Source: Bin18 sp965200355 (lineage in GTDB: Bacteria > Desulfobacterota > Binatia > Bin18). Taken from it: a stretch of DNA of 64,000 bases. Location: positions 1,674,001 to 1,738,000 of the forward strand of contig OZ241351.1 of NCBI GenBank assembly GCA_965200355.1, in the 5' to 3' direction. This document shows, piece after piece, positions 42,659-50,038 of the stretch (positions are counted from its first letter, which is position 1; each line of letters starts with the position of its first letter). Made by a program: the position numbers and the translations under genes. The notes under the pieces were generated by a model. That model worked only from the letters and a program-made list of their open reading frames with translations, did not search any database and was not told the DNA's origin.

Positions 42659-43027
42659 TCAGCTTGCCCCCTGCGGCTGTACCGTTGACCGCTCAGGATG
42701 AAGTTGTGTGTCTTCGCAGTCCAAATGAACAAATAAGGGATTTGGCTGGTGGTGATAAACAGCCCCTGTTCCGTAGTCTATGAGTCCTCCCAGCACGACT
42801 CCTGTGCCGGAAATCGTGGGAATAAGCGCGGTCGTATGCGCGCGGCAGCCCTCTTTGCGCAGCGTCACTTGAAGGGTCCCCTTTTTCGGCACTTCGATAT
42901 TGCAGGGGGTCATACAGGTTGACCCGTTCGACAGTTCGACCTTCGCCCCCACTGGGTCGGTGTTAATAGACACAGATTCCGTTGTGCCGGTTATAATCGT
43001 GGCACAACTGCTTAAACCAGCCAACAA
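42659..43027 (-). CDS. Small lipoprotein, PEGA-like fold
   Basis: About 122 residues after a truncated signal. The lipobox reads LAGLSSC, followed by ATIITGTTESVSINTDPVGAKVEL, split here by a PEGA-like strand pattern, then TPCNIEVPKKGTLQVTLRKEG and a Gly-rich turn (GVVLGGLIDYGTGAVYH). The 5' end is uncertain: the hydrophobic stretch continues upstream (RRSLALVLLLAG), but no ATG lies in that frame; an ATG at 43068 after AGAGGAGGAG is one frame off. Either a CTG/TTG start is used or there is a one-base shift near 43050. Outer- or inner-membrane lipoprotein, function unknown. Confidence 0.65.
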   Translation of the reverse strand: MLAGLSSCATIITGTTESVSINTDPVGAKVELSNGSTCMTPCNIEVPKKGTLQVTLRKEGCRAHTTALIPTISGTGVVLGGLIDYGTGAVYHHQPNPLFVHLDCEDTQLHPERSTVQPQGAS

Positions 43028-43068
43028 TAAGACCAGGGCAAGGCTCCTCCTGTAGCAGATGCAAACAT

Positions 43069-43352
43069 GGACTCCTCCTCTACGTGTAGCTGAGCACCCG
43101 GCGGTTGTCGGGCCATTGCGAACGCCACACGGAGTTGTGAGGGTTCCCGCTTATTGACCACAGCGCAGGGAGCTACCCCGCGCCTAGGAGAGGTTTTTGT
43201 ATTTGGCAGGTGACCCGACTCAGCAGGTCCCCTTGTGACGTTCGTGGGCGTACCTATACGGGAAATCGCATCGATTGTCAAAAGGGATACGGTCCACTCT
43301 GGCTTATTTTTGTCTACTCCGGCATTCTGATTGTTATTGAGTGAGGACACCT
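43069..43352. other. Non-coding gap between lipoprotein and LLM genes
   Basis: About 285 bp. An open frame on the minus strand spans it, but its sequence has no family look and starts inside the LLM leader. I see no tRNA, repeat or clear promoter pair. Confidence 0.5.
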
Positions 43353-44429
43353 ATGGACTTTGGCGTTGGCTTGCAGTCGCATATTCATAACGGATGGAAA
43401 CACGCCCTGTTGGCCGAGCAGCTGGGGTTTACTCATGCCTGGTTTGTGGACTCGCAGCTGCTCACCTCGGACGTGTACGCTTGCCTGGCCCTGGCCGCCA
43501 CGCATACCACCACGCTCCGACTCGGGACCGGCGTCACCATTGTGGGCACGCGCATTCCGCCTGTCATTGCCCATTCGATTGCCACTATCAATCAGCTTGC
43601 GCCGGGTCGGGTGATCCTCGGCTTAGGCACCGGTCATACGGCTTGGCGAACCATGAACATGCCGCCGGTTCCGCTCGCCGAGTTCCGGCACGCGGTTGAG
43701 GTCTGCCGGGGTCTGCTCCGGGGCGAGACGGTCGTCTATCGCGAGCGGGGCCGACAGAGCCATATTCGGTTCATGGATATCGAGCACGGCTATATCAACG
43801 TGGGCGAGCGGGTCCCCATCTATCTCGCCGCCTCACATCCCAAGGCCCAGGCTCTGGCCGGTGAGCTGGGCGACGGCCTGTTGACATTAAGCCTGCTCTC
43901 GCCCGATTCGCTTAGCCGCAATCTGGCGGCAGTCGCACCGGGCTGGGAAGACCGGGCCGGCGGGAAGCCGGCGGACTTCAGCGTGGTCACGCTCGGTATC
44001 TCCTGCGTGCTGCAAGCCGGCGAGGCCGTCAACAGCCGGCGTGTCCTGGCGCGGGTCGGCCCACGCATTGCGGTGGCCCTGCACTACGCCCATGAAGTCG
44101 CCAAACAGGGCAAAGCAGTACCGCTTTTTTTACAGCCCTTTCTGACGCCGGCCTACCAACGCTATCTGGACGACCGCTGGGCAGACATCCATGCCACGCA
44201 CTCACGCTTTCTGCACCCAGGCGAAGACAAATTTATTACCCCCGAGGCCATTCGGGCCATGAGCCTGACCGGCTCGCGGGATGACATCCTTGAGCGCCTC
44301 CATCAGCTTGAAGCCGCGGGGCTTACCCAGATGGTGATCTCTCCCCCGTGGGGCCTGATAGAAGAAAGCCTCGTCGAATTCGCCAGCGAGATTATCGGGC
44401 CATACAAACAGCAAACCCCTAACCACTAG
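43353..44429 (+). CDS. LLM-class flavin/F420-dependent oxidoreductase
   Basis: 358-residue luciferase-like protein: MDFGVGLQSHIHNGWKHALL, FTHAWFVDSQLLTSDVYACLA, TLRLGTGVTIVGTRIPPVIA, and PGRVILGLGTGHTAWRT. This style resembles F420-dependent dehydrogenase/reductase relatives. ATG 43353 is preceded by GTGAGGACACC. Probably co-transcribed with the crotonase 88 bp downstream and the selenocysteine-type sulfurtransferase after it. Confidence 0.9.
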   Translation: MDFGVGLQSHIHNGWKHALLAEQLGFTHAWFVDSQLLTSDVYACLALAATHTTTLRLGTGVTIVGTRIPPVIAHSIATINQLAPGRVILGLGTGHTAWRTMNMPPVPLAEFRHAVEVCRGLLRGETVVYRERGRQSHIRFMDIEHGYINVGERVPIYLAASHPKAQALAGELGDGLLTLSLLSPDSLSRNLAAVAPGWEDRAGGKPADFSVVTLGISCVLQAGEAVNSRRVLARVGPRIAVALHYAHEVAKQGKAVPLFLQPFLTPAYQRYLDDRWADIHATHSRFLHPGEDKFITPEAIRAMSLTGSRDDILERLHQLEAAGLTQMVISPPWGLIEESLVEFASEIIGPYKQQTPNH

Positions 44430-44517
44430 CCCCTAACCCCTCCCCAAGGGGTTTGGAATCAGCGCCCGAAACCGCTAGGGTAGGCAGCATACTCTCGGAA
44501 GGAATAGAGACACGGAT

Positions 44518-45360
44518 ATGACGCACGATGAAGCAATACGCTATGAACAGGTCGGCCATATCGGTTGGCTGCGTCTCAACCGGGCGGAAAAGCTGAACGC
44601 CATGACTCCCCAGATGTGGACCGCGCTGCGGGAACTCGGCCAGACCCTTTCCAGCCCAGCGCCTCCACACGAAAACTCGTTGCGGGTGCTCGTCGTGATG
44701 GGCGCCGGCCGCGCGTTCTCAACCGGTATCGACACCTCGGCTTTTGGCGGCGTGGTCTTCAACGGACACGAACGTGAGCCCAGGCCCGCAGCCGCGGCCG
44801 ATGAGGACCCGCTGGTGTCCAATATCCAGGGCTTTCAGGAAGCCTTTACCTGGCTTGAAGAAGCCCCCTATCCGACCATTGCCGCGGTCCGGGGCTATGC
44901 CCTGGGTGCCGGTCTCCAGATGGCGCTGGCCTGCGATATCCGGGTGGTCGCCCGCGGGAGCCGGCTGGGCTTGCTGGAGCACCGCTACGGTCTCATCCCC
45001 GACCTGGGCGGCACCCAACGCCTGCCTCGGCTGGTCGGCACCGGCAAGGCCAAAGAACTCATCTTCACCGCCCAGCAGATTGAGGCCGAAGAAGCCTACC
45101 GTATCGGTCTGGCCGAACAGCTCGTAGACGACGAGGCGTTGGAGGCGAGCGTAACCGCACTCGCCGAACAACTGGCCAGCCAGCCGCCGCTGGCGGTGCG
45201 CGCTGCCAAGCGGGCGATTGATGCCAGCCAGTCTCTTTCGGTCCGGGACGGACTCCGGCTGGAAGCCAAGAGCCAGGCGGTCTGCCTGCGGTCGCAGGAT
45301 GCCAAGGAAGCGGTGCGGGCGTTTATGGAAAAACGGACCCCCCGCTACTCAGGACAGTGA
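44518..45360 (+). CDS. Enoyl-CoA hydratase/isomerase family protein
   Basis: 280 residues, crotonase fold. Oxyanion segments GAGRAFSTGIDTSAFGG and VRGYALGAGLQMALACDIR. The acid position lies in YGLIPDLGGTQRLPRL, aspartate in place of glutamate, as in dienoyl-CoA isomerase-like members (Ser-Thr-Gly-Ile-Asp also recalls that branch). The GGAAGGAA ribosome site stands before ATG 44518. It is 27 bp ahead of the sulfurtransferase. Confidence 0.9.
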   Translation: MTHDEAIRYEQVGHIGWLRLNRAEKLNAMTPQMWTALRELGQTLSSPAPPHENSLRVLVVMGAGRAFSTGIDTSAFGGVVFNGHEREPRPAAAADEDPLVSNIQGFQEAFTWLEEAPYPTIAAVRGYALGAGLQMALACDIRVVARGSRLGLLEHRYGLIPDLGGTQRLPRLVGTGKAKELIFTAQQIEAEEAYRIGLAEQLVDDEALEASVTALAEQLASQPPLAVRAAKRAIDASQSLSVRDGLRLEAKSQAVCLRSQDAKEAVRAFMEKRTPRYSGQ

Positions 45361-45387
45361 GCGCGCGGGGCAGGAAGGAGGCCAATC

Positions 45388-46209
45388 ATGACAGACCACG
45401 GCTATGCTCGACCGGATATGCTGGCAGAGACCCAATGGCTGGCAGCGCATCTCCAGGATGACAATCTGCACGTCGTTGATTGCGATAATCGCGACGCCTA
45501 TCGCCGCGCCCATATTCCGGGGGCGATTCCCGTGCGCGGCCATCATTATCTCAAGGAAAAAGAAGGCGCGCCGCATATCATGGGCCCGGACCAATTCGCC
45601 CAGACCATGGGACAGATGGGCATTGGGGACGACACGCTCGTGGTGGCCTATGACGGCTTCAGCGGGCTGTACGCCGCCCGGCTGTGGTGGGCGCTGCACT
45701 ATTACGGTCATACCAATGTCAGAGTATTGAACGGTGGCTGGGACACATGGCTGGCCGAAGGCCGGCCGATGACAAACGCCTCGTCCCGTCCGGCCAAAGC
45801 GACCTTTACGCCCCAGATTCACGCCGACCTGCTCGCCGGCTGGGAGCAGGTCCGGGCAGCGATTGATTCCGATACCGTCCTGCTTGATGTGCGCTCGGAT
45901 GCGGAGTGGACCGGCGAGAACAGCCGGGGCACCAAGCGGGGCGGGCGGATTCCTGGCGCGGTCCATCTCGAATGGCTCAATTTTGTGAACCCTCAGACAA
46001 AAAAGTTCAAACCTGCGGCCGAATTGCGTCCCCTGTTGGCACAGGCCGGAGTCAGACCCGAGGGGGCAGTCGTTACCTATTGACAGGGGGGTATCCGTGC
46101 GGCGCACGGACTGTTCACCCTCCGGCTGCTCGGTTTTGACACTGTGCGCAATTACGATGCCTCCTGGGCCGAATGGGGCAACCGCGAGGACCTGCCGCTG
46201 GAAAAATAG
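45388..46209 (+). CDS. Two-domain rhodanese-type sulfurtransferase with selenocysteine (TGA) at the catalytic position
   Basis: 273 residues if TGA at 46081-46083 is read through. Residues 10-125 form the inactive rhodanese domain (VVDCDNRDAYRRAHIPGA, VLNGGWDTWLAEGRP); residues 140-265 form the active domain (LLDVRSDAEWTG, RIPGAVHLEWLNFVN). At the catalytic loop, where relatives have TYCQGGxRAAH, the DNA reads ACC TAT TGA CAG GGG GGT ATC CGT GCG, and the frame then continues GLFTLRLLGFDTVRNYDASW to a normal TAG at 46207. TGA thus falls at position 232, the persulfide-forming cysteine. A SECIS-like hairpin follows. The enzyme would move sulfur from thiosulfate or mercaptopyruvate to an acceptor. 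A cysteine-to-stop mutation is the alternative. Confidence 0.85.
46081..46122 (+). promoter_or_regulatory. Bacterial SECIS-like hairpin at the in-frame TGA
   Basis: Directly after TGA (46081-46083): outer pairs 46086-46090 with 46118-46122, an internal loop, then a perfect 7-bp stem TCCGTGC (46094-46100) with GCACGGA (46104-46110) and a 3-nt apical loop GGC. The loop begins 17 nt after TGA and opens with G. These match the known rules for bacterial SECIS (loop 16-37 nt from TGA, small loop, G in first two positions). Confidence 0.72.
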
Positions 46210-46231
46210 GCCCTGGTGACGCGCGTCTCGT

Positions 46232-47110
46232 ATGGCTGGCTGTAGACAATTGCTGTGGCTCCTGGCCGCCCTGCTGCCCGGTGTTTTTCTCTCCAGCCAC
46301 ATCTGTCTCGCCCAGCCCCAGGCCGAACCCCACGGCAGCCTGCTCATCCAGACTCCGGGAGAGCCGGCTCAGACCAGTGGGCTCTCGGCCAGAATCTACC
46401 CCCCGACATCCGAGACGCGCCTCATCCAAACCCCCCTGAACACGCCGGTCTCGTTGCCCCCCGGATCCTACCGCGTTGAACTCGACATCCTGGGCGGCAC
46501 GATTTCGCGCGAGCGCGTACTGGTTCGGTCCGGTCGAACCAGTACGGTCATGCTGAGCGAAGTCGCGGCCCTTCAGGTCAACGTCCTGGATAAAAACGGC
46601 CAGGACATCGGCCTCGGGGTCGAGGTCTATGACGGCGTATCCAACGAACTGCTCGGAGCGTTCCTGAGCGGAGAGATCATCCTGGCGCAACCGGGCCTGG
46701 TCGATGTCAAGGTCGCCGTTCCACCCCAGAGCCAGTGGTGGCGCGATATTGAGCTTTTGCGGGGCGGACTCCGGGAACTGACGTTGCGCGAGCGGGTGCG
46801 GGCTGAACTCCTGGTCCATCCCCGGCTGGCAGGGCAAGATGTCAGCCGGCTGACTCAGGTCATTATTTACGCCGCGGGGACGCAAAAAGAGATTGCCCGC
46901 AGCGAGCCCGGCCAGGAACATCGCTTTGTCCTGGAGACGGGCAGCTATGATGTGTTTGTGGCCAACCCAACGGGACGGGGCAAACCCTTTGTGCTGGAAC
47001 GCGCGGAACTCCCGGATGAAAAAACCGTCGAAAAGGAGGTCCACCTGGATGGACCGGTCAACCCGCCGGCGACACCGCCCCCAAGCCATTCGGAACCGCA
47101 CGCCCTCTAA
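46232..47110 (+). CDS. Secreted protein with carboxypeptidase-regulatory/PEGA-like beta-sandwich repeats
   Basis: 292 residues. Signal peptide in residues 6-27 (QLLWLLAALLPGVFLSSHICLA). The mature part is all-beta, with repeating units such as PVSLPPGSYRVELDILGG, ELTLRERVRAELLVHP and FVLETGSYDVFVANPTGRG, reminiscent of Cna-B/PEGA surface folds, and ends in a Pro-rich tail. No enzyme motif is visible. It starts 22 bp after the sulfurtransferase stop and could be read through from it. A 12-bp perfect inverted repeat (46516-46546) lies within the coding sequence. Confidence 0.75.
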   Translation: MAGCRQLLWLLAALLPGVFLSSHICLAQPQAEPHGSLLIQTPGEPAQTSGLSARIYPPTSETRLIQTPLNTPVSLPPGSYRVELDILGGTISRERVLVRSGRTSTVMLSEVAALQVNVLDKNGQDIGLGVEVYDGVSNELLGAFLSGEIILAQPGLVDVKVAVPPQSQWWRDIELLRGGLRELTLRERVRAELLVHPRLAGQDVSRLTQVIIYAAGTQKEIARSEPGQEHRFVLETGSYDVFVANPTGRGKPFVLERAELPDEKTVEKEVHLDGPVNPPATPPPSHSEPHAL

Positions 47111-47128
47111 GCCGGGAGGAGCAATGAT

Positions 47129-47383
47129 GTGAAGTCCGTCCATACCGAGCAGTACCGCGAGTTCCGAGAACTCATGGTCGCGGCAAGGAAAGCCACCGGC
47201 CTGACTCAGGCGGAACTCGCTAGGCAGTTAGGCAAACCACAGTCTTACGTGTCAAAATATGAACGTGGTGAGCGCCGCCTTGATGTCGTCGAGTTCCTGA
47301 CACTCGCCGCCCTGCTGCATGTCGACCCTCACGCCTGTATCACCAGACTGAGCGGCAAGTCTCCCAAGCGCGGGGCGTCATGA
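47129..47383 (+). CDS. XRE-family helix-turn-helix regulator
   Basis: 84 residues, essentially one Cro/C1 helix-turn-helix: ARKATGLTQAELARQLGKPQ, SYVSKYERGERRLDVVEFL. Size and form fit restriction-system controller (C) proteins or antitoxins. GTG start at 47129 after GGGAGGAGCAA. Its stop overlaps the next gene's start (ATGA), so both are made together. A DNA methyltransferase gene lies convergent just beyond the partner gene, which favours a restriction-modification context. Confidence 0.87.
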   Translation: MKSVHTEQYREFRELMVAARKATGLTQAELARQLGKPQSYVSKYERGERRLDVVEFLTLAALLHVDPHACITRLSGKSPKRGAS

Positions 47384-47787
47384 AAACGACCAGCGATGTC
47401 ATCCAAGCGGCCAGTGTCCACCTGGCAACGCTCACCGGCCATGTTTTCGACCTCCTCACCATTGCCAAACCACGCTCTCCCGAAGCCGCTGTCAACTTGG
47501 CGAAAGATGCCTTCTCCTATCAACCGACGCCAGAATATCAGGCCAAACTTCGAGAACTAATTGCGAGGTATCCGTACCGCCTGGACACAAATTTTGCCAA
47601 GATCAATAGAATCAACCAGGCCGAGATTGCCGCATTCAAGCATAAGGTGCTCAACGCTGAGCACCACGGAAAAACAATACGAGCATGGGCGCGGCTCCTG
47701 GGACGGGGGAACGAAACCGAGCTTCAAAAAGCACTTGAGGACAACGTAGACATCAGAGCAGCGGATTCTGAAGACAGCGCTCAATAA
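47380..47787 (+). CDS. Unknown protein translationally coupled to the XRE regulator
   Basis: 135 residues, hydrophilic, mostly helical by composition: VHLATLTGHVFDLLTIAKP, AAVNLAKDAFSYQPTPEYQAKL, IARYPYRLDTNFAKINRINQ. No motif recognised. It overlaps the XRE stop by 4 bp and overlaps the 3' end of the convergent methyltransferase gene by 35 bp. Codon use has more AT-rich codons than the core genes. It could be the toxin of an XRE-antitoxin pair, a small restriction component, or a second regulator; none is proven. Confidence 0.7.
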   Translation: MKTTSDVIQAASVHLATLTGHVFDLLTIAKPRSPEAAVNLAKDAFSYQPTPEYQAKLRELIARYPYRLDTNFAKINRINQAEIAAFKHKVLNAEHHGKTIRAWARLLGRGNETELQKALEDNVDIRAADSEDSAQ

Positions 47788-48845
47788 CGCGCTTCTGCCC
47801 AAAGTAGTAATACGTCGGATCAATCTCGCTGCCAAAGGCCCGCCGCTTGAGGTCATGCGCCGCAATACAGGTCGTAAATAAACCGCCAAAAGGCTCCCAC
47901 ACCACGTCGCCAGCCTCGGTTGAGGCTTCAATGATTCGTGAAATCAGGTCAAGCGGCTTCTGATTCAAGTGAAGCGCCTTGCCGTTTAAGCCAGGTGTTG
48001 TATATCGCTCCGCACCACGCAAAGCAGGGCGCTCCCATACATTTGTCACACCGTGCGGGCAGTGAAACTTAGAACGGTATCTTTTCCAAGCCTGCGCCGT
48101 TGCGGGTCTCTTCCCGTCTAACGAAAAATATGGTCGGCCTTCCGGTTGGCCATACTCATTCGCATAGCGCTGCATTTTCTCGAACATTTTCGGTGGCGGG
48201 TAGTACCACAGGTGGCTCTGGTCCAGATACTTCCGAACAGCAACGTCTTTGACGCCGCACGCCTCGTTCGCTCGCTTCAGGGGTAAGCCGGTTCGTTTCC
48301 ATTCCCGATACAGCCATTCCTTCAGCACCAGCCCATTCACACGGGGCTCAAAAACGTACTGAATGCAGACTTCCGTCACAACGGGAAAACGTCGTATTTT
48401 CTTTGTATTCACATTCCCCGCGATATGGCCCTTCCCCTTATTCCACACATTGGCGTTCACATAGCGCCACCCGTACTTTTCCAGGATGGGGTGAACAGCC
48501 GCCCAGCCGATTTCAGAATTCCAAAACCACAGGGTCGTGTCAGGTTTCGCTTTTCGAGCCCAGGCCGCAATGTGTGGTTCCATACCACTCTGGTAAACCC
48601 AAATGGTCGGACGTGTCCCCCTCGAAACCGAGGACACCATACCCGCCGTCTGACACTATGGCGGTCGGCGCTTCCCACGAGTCGTACTGCTCAAGACTGT
48701 CGCCTAGCGATATACCGAGTCCATCCGACCAAATAGACGACTCCGGCGTAAAATCCTCTTTCAACGCTCGTCCTCGCCCTACCGTATTCGTCGGTGTTAT
48801 TTTTTTCTTCCTTTTGGGCAGCAAAGGCATTGAGTGAGCTTTCAT
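47753..48845 (-). pseudogene. Beta-class site-specific DNA methyltransferase, one frameshift
   Basis: Two overlapping frames make a ~360-residue methyltransferase. Upstream frame (48845 to 48581): LGISLGDSLEQYDSWEAPT, then motif IV-like VSDGGYGVLGF and SDHLGLPEWY. One G too many at 48580-48581 shifts it; the other frame continues EPHIAAWARKAKPDTTLWFW, GWAAVHPILEKYGW, a recognition part with KRANEACGVKDVAVRKYL, and motif I VVWEPFGGLFTTCIAA at the C-terminus. Motif IV before motif I defines the beta order. Motif IV has GGY where P-P-Y or GPY is usual. It would modify adenine or N4-cytosine. As read it is inactive. It converges on the XRE/unknown pair, probably a former restriction-modification module. 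Confidence 0.8.
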
Positions 48846-48941
48846 GCCCCCATTATTAACCCATTTTAGGATATTGTCAACGCAGCCCCTCTCCTACTCA
48901 TGTTGAGAGATGTCCCGTTGGTGTGAAATGAAGCCCCCCGC

Positions 48942-49187
48942 TTACCACATCAGGAGCGGAATGGCCGCGGCGAGGAGCAGCACGCTGAGGCAAATGGCAA
49001 TGATACCCCAGAAGGTCGGCGGACGACGGACCTCCAGGGTGGCCCCGCAGTGGACACACGCGGACAGAAACGAGCCGCCGGTCACATAAACACGGTTCCA
49101 CTTATGACAGATAGCGCAGCGGGGGTGAGGGCGGGCACGAAAAAGTGCAGCAAGCTGAGACACGATTTCTTTCCTCTCTTCTTTCAT
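48942..49187 (-). CDS. Small zinc-ribbon membrane protein
   Basis: 81 residues. A four-cysteine pattern, CAIC then CVHC 20 residues on, suggests a zinc ribbon; the end is a single hydrophobic helix (IIAICLSVLLLAAAIPLLM). Probably anchored in the inner membrane with the ribbon in the cytosol. GAAAGAAGAG precedes the start. No named family; it sits 41 bp upstream of the cysQ stop, same strand but probably separate. Confidence 0.6.
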   Translation of the reverse strand: MKEERKEIVSQLAALFRARPHPRCAICHKWNRVYVTGGSFLSACVHCGATLEVRRPPTFWGIIAICLSVLLLAAAIPLLMW

Positions 49188-49228
49188 CCTAACGGGGGGA
49201 CAGAGGCCGCGTCAACCGGGCAGTCTGC

Positions 49229-50038
49229 CTACCAACGATTCTTGGCATGATGTCGAGCGGTGAGGCGCGGGGCCACAAGTTCCAAAAGCTGGGTGTGCAG
49301 CCGGCCATTGCTGGCAACCACGCCCTGCAAGAGCGTGGTCGGCTGATTAAAGCGGACCGGCTTCCCGCTGAGGGTCGTGACTCGTCCCCCGGCTTCCTCG
49401 ACGAGGAGCGTGCCGGCGCAAATATCCCACTCGTTCTTGGGCCTCAGTGTAAACGAGGCGTCGGCCTCGCCACTGGCGAGACACGCCAGCTTGTAGGCAA
49501 TGCTGCCCAGAGGGCGGGCACGAAAAAGCGAGGTGAAGTCTTTCCACTCCCCCCGTTTAGTCTCCGAGCGACTGGAGAGAATAGTCGCCTCGGCCAAACG
49601 CGACGTTGCAGGCACGCGCAAGGGGCGGCTCCCGCACCACGCCCCTTGTCCGCGGACCGCCCAGAAGAGCTGGTCCAGGCTGGGATGATAGACCACACCG
49701 AGAATCGGCCAGCCAGCTTCAATGAGTCCGATAGAGACCGCAAATTCCGGGATTTTCTGAATGAACTCCTGGGTCCCGTCCATCGGGTCAACCACCCAGA
49801 CGCGGCGCGTGGTCAGCCGCGCGGGCGAATCGACCGTCTCTTCCGACAGCCAGCCATAGTCAGGGAAATTCGCGTGGAGCATGGTGTGGATCTTCCGGTT
49901 GGCCTCCCGGTCGGCACGTGTGACCGGACTGTTATCTCCGCTTTTATACTCCACTGTGTAGTTGGTCTCGTAGATGGTGCGGATGATGTCTCCCGCGGCG
50001 CGCGCGGCCGCAATGGCAAGGCTTTTCTCTTTTTCCAT
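49229..50038 (-). CDS. cysQ: 3'(2'),5'-bisphosphate nucleotidase / inositol monophosphatase family
   Basis: 269 residues of the lithium-sensitive phosphatase family. Metal/catalytic motifs: LSEETVDSP, VWVVDPMDGTQEFIQKIPEF, and the C-terminal WDICAGTLLVEEAGG. The TQEF in the DPxDGT box favours CysQ, which clears PAP from sulfate assimilation, over inositol phosphatase. The start codon directly follows the stop of the deoxyhypusine-synthase-like gene on the same strand, so they form an operon. Cytoplasmic or membrane associated. Confidence 0.9.
   Translation of the reverse strand: MEKEKSLAIAAARAAGDIIRTIYETNYTVEYKSGDNSPVTRADREANRKIHTMLHANFPDYGWLSEETVDSPARLTTRRVWVVDPMDGTQEFIQKIPEFAVSIGLIEAGWPILGVVYHPSLDQLFWAVRGQGAWCGSRPLRVPATSRLAEATILSSRSETKRGEWKDFTSLFRARPLGSIAYKLACLASGEADASFTLRPKNEWDICAGTLLVEEAGGRVTTLSGKPVRFNQPTTLLQGVVASNGRLHTQLLELVAPRLTARHHAKNRW

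Noticed and set aside
43012..43350. 112-codon minus-strand frame upstream of the lipoprotein
   Set aside because: Starts in the leader of the LLM gene, ends inside the lipoprotein signal region, and lacks any family features.
45388..46083. Sulfurtransferase as a simple C-terminally truncated protein
   Set aside because: The sequence after TGA keeps family identity to a normal stop, and truncation would remove the catalytic loop.
46081..46083. TGA as a sense codon through an altered genetic code
   Set aside because: Many genes here end in TGA (for example at 11219 and 17290) with correct family length, so the standard code holds.
46115..47143. 342-codon minus-strand frame opposite the secreted beta-sandwich gene
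   Set aside because: The plus strand has a signal peptide, ribosome site and beta-repeat pattern; the antisense frame has none.
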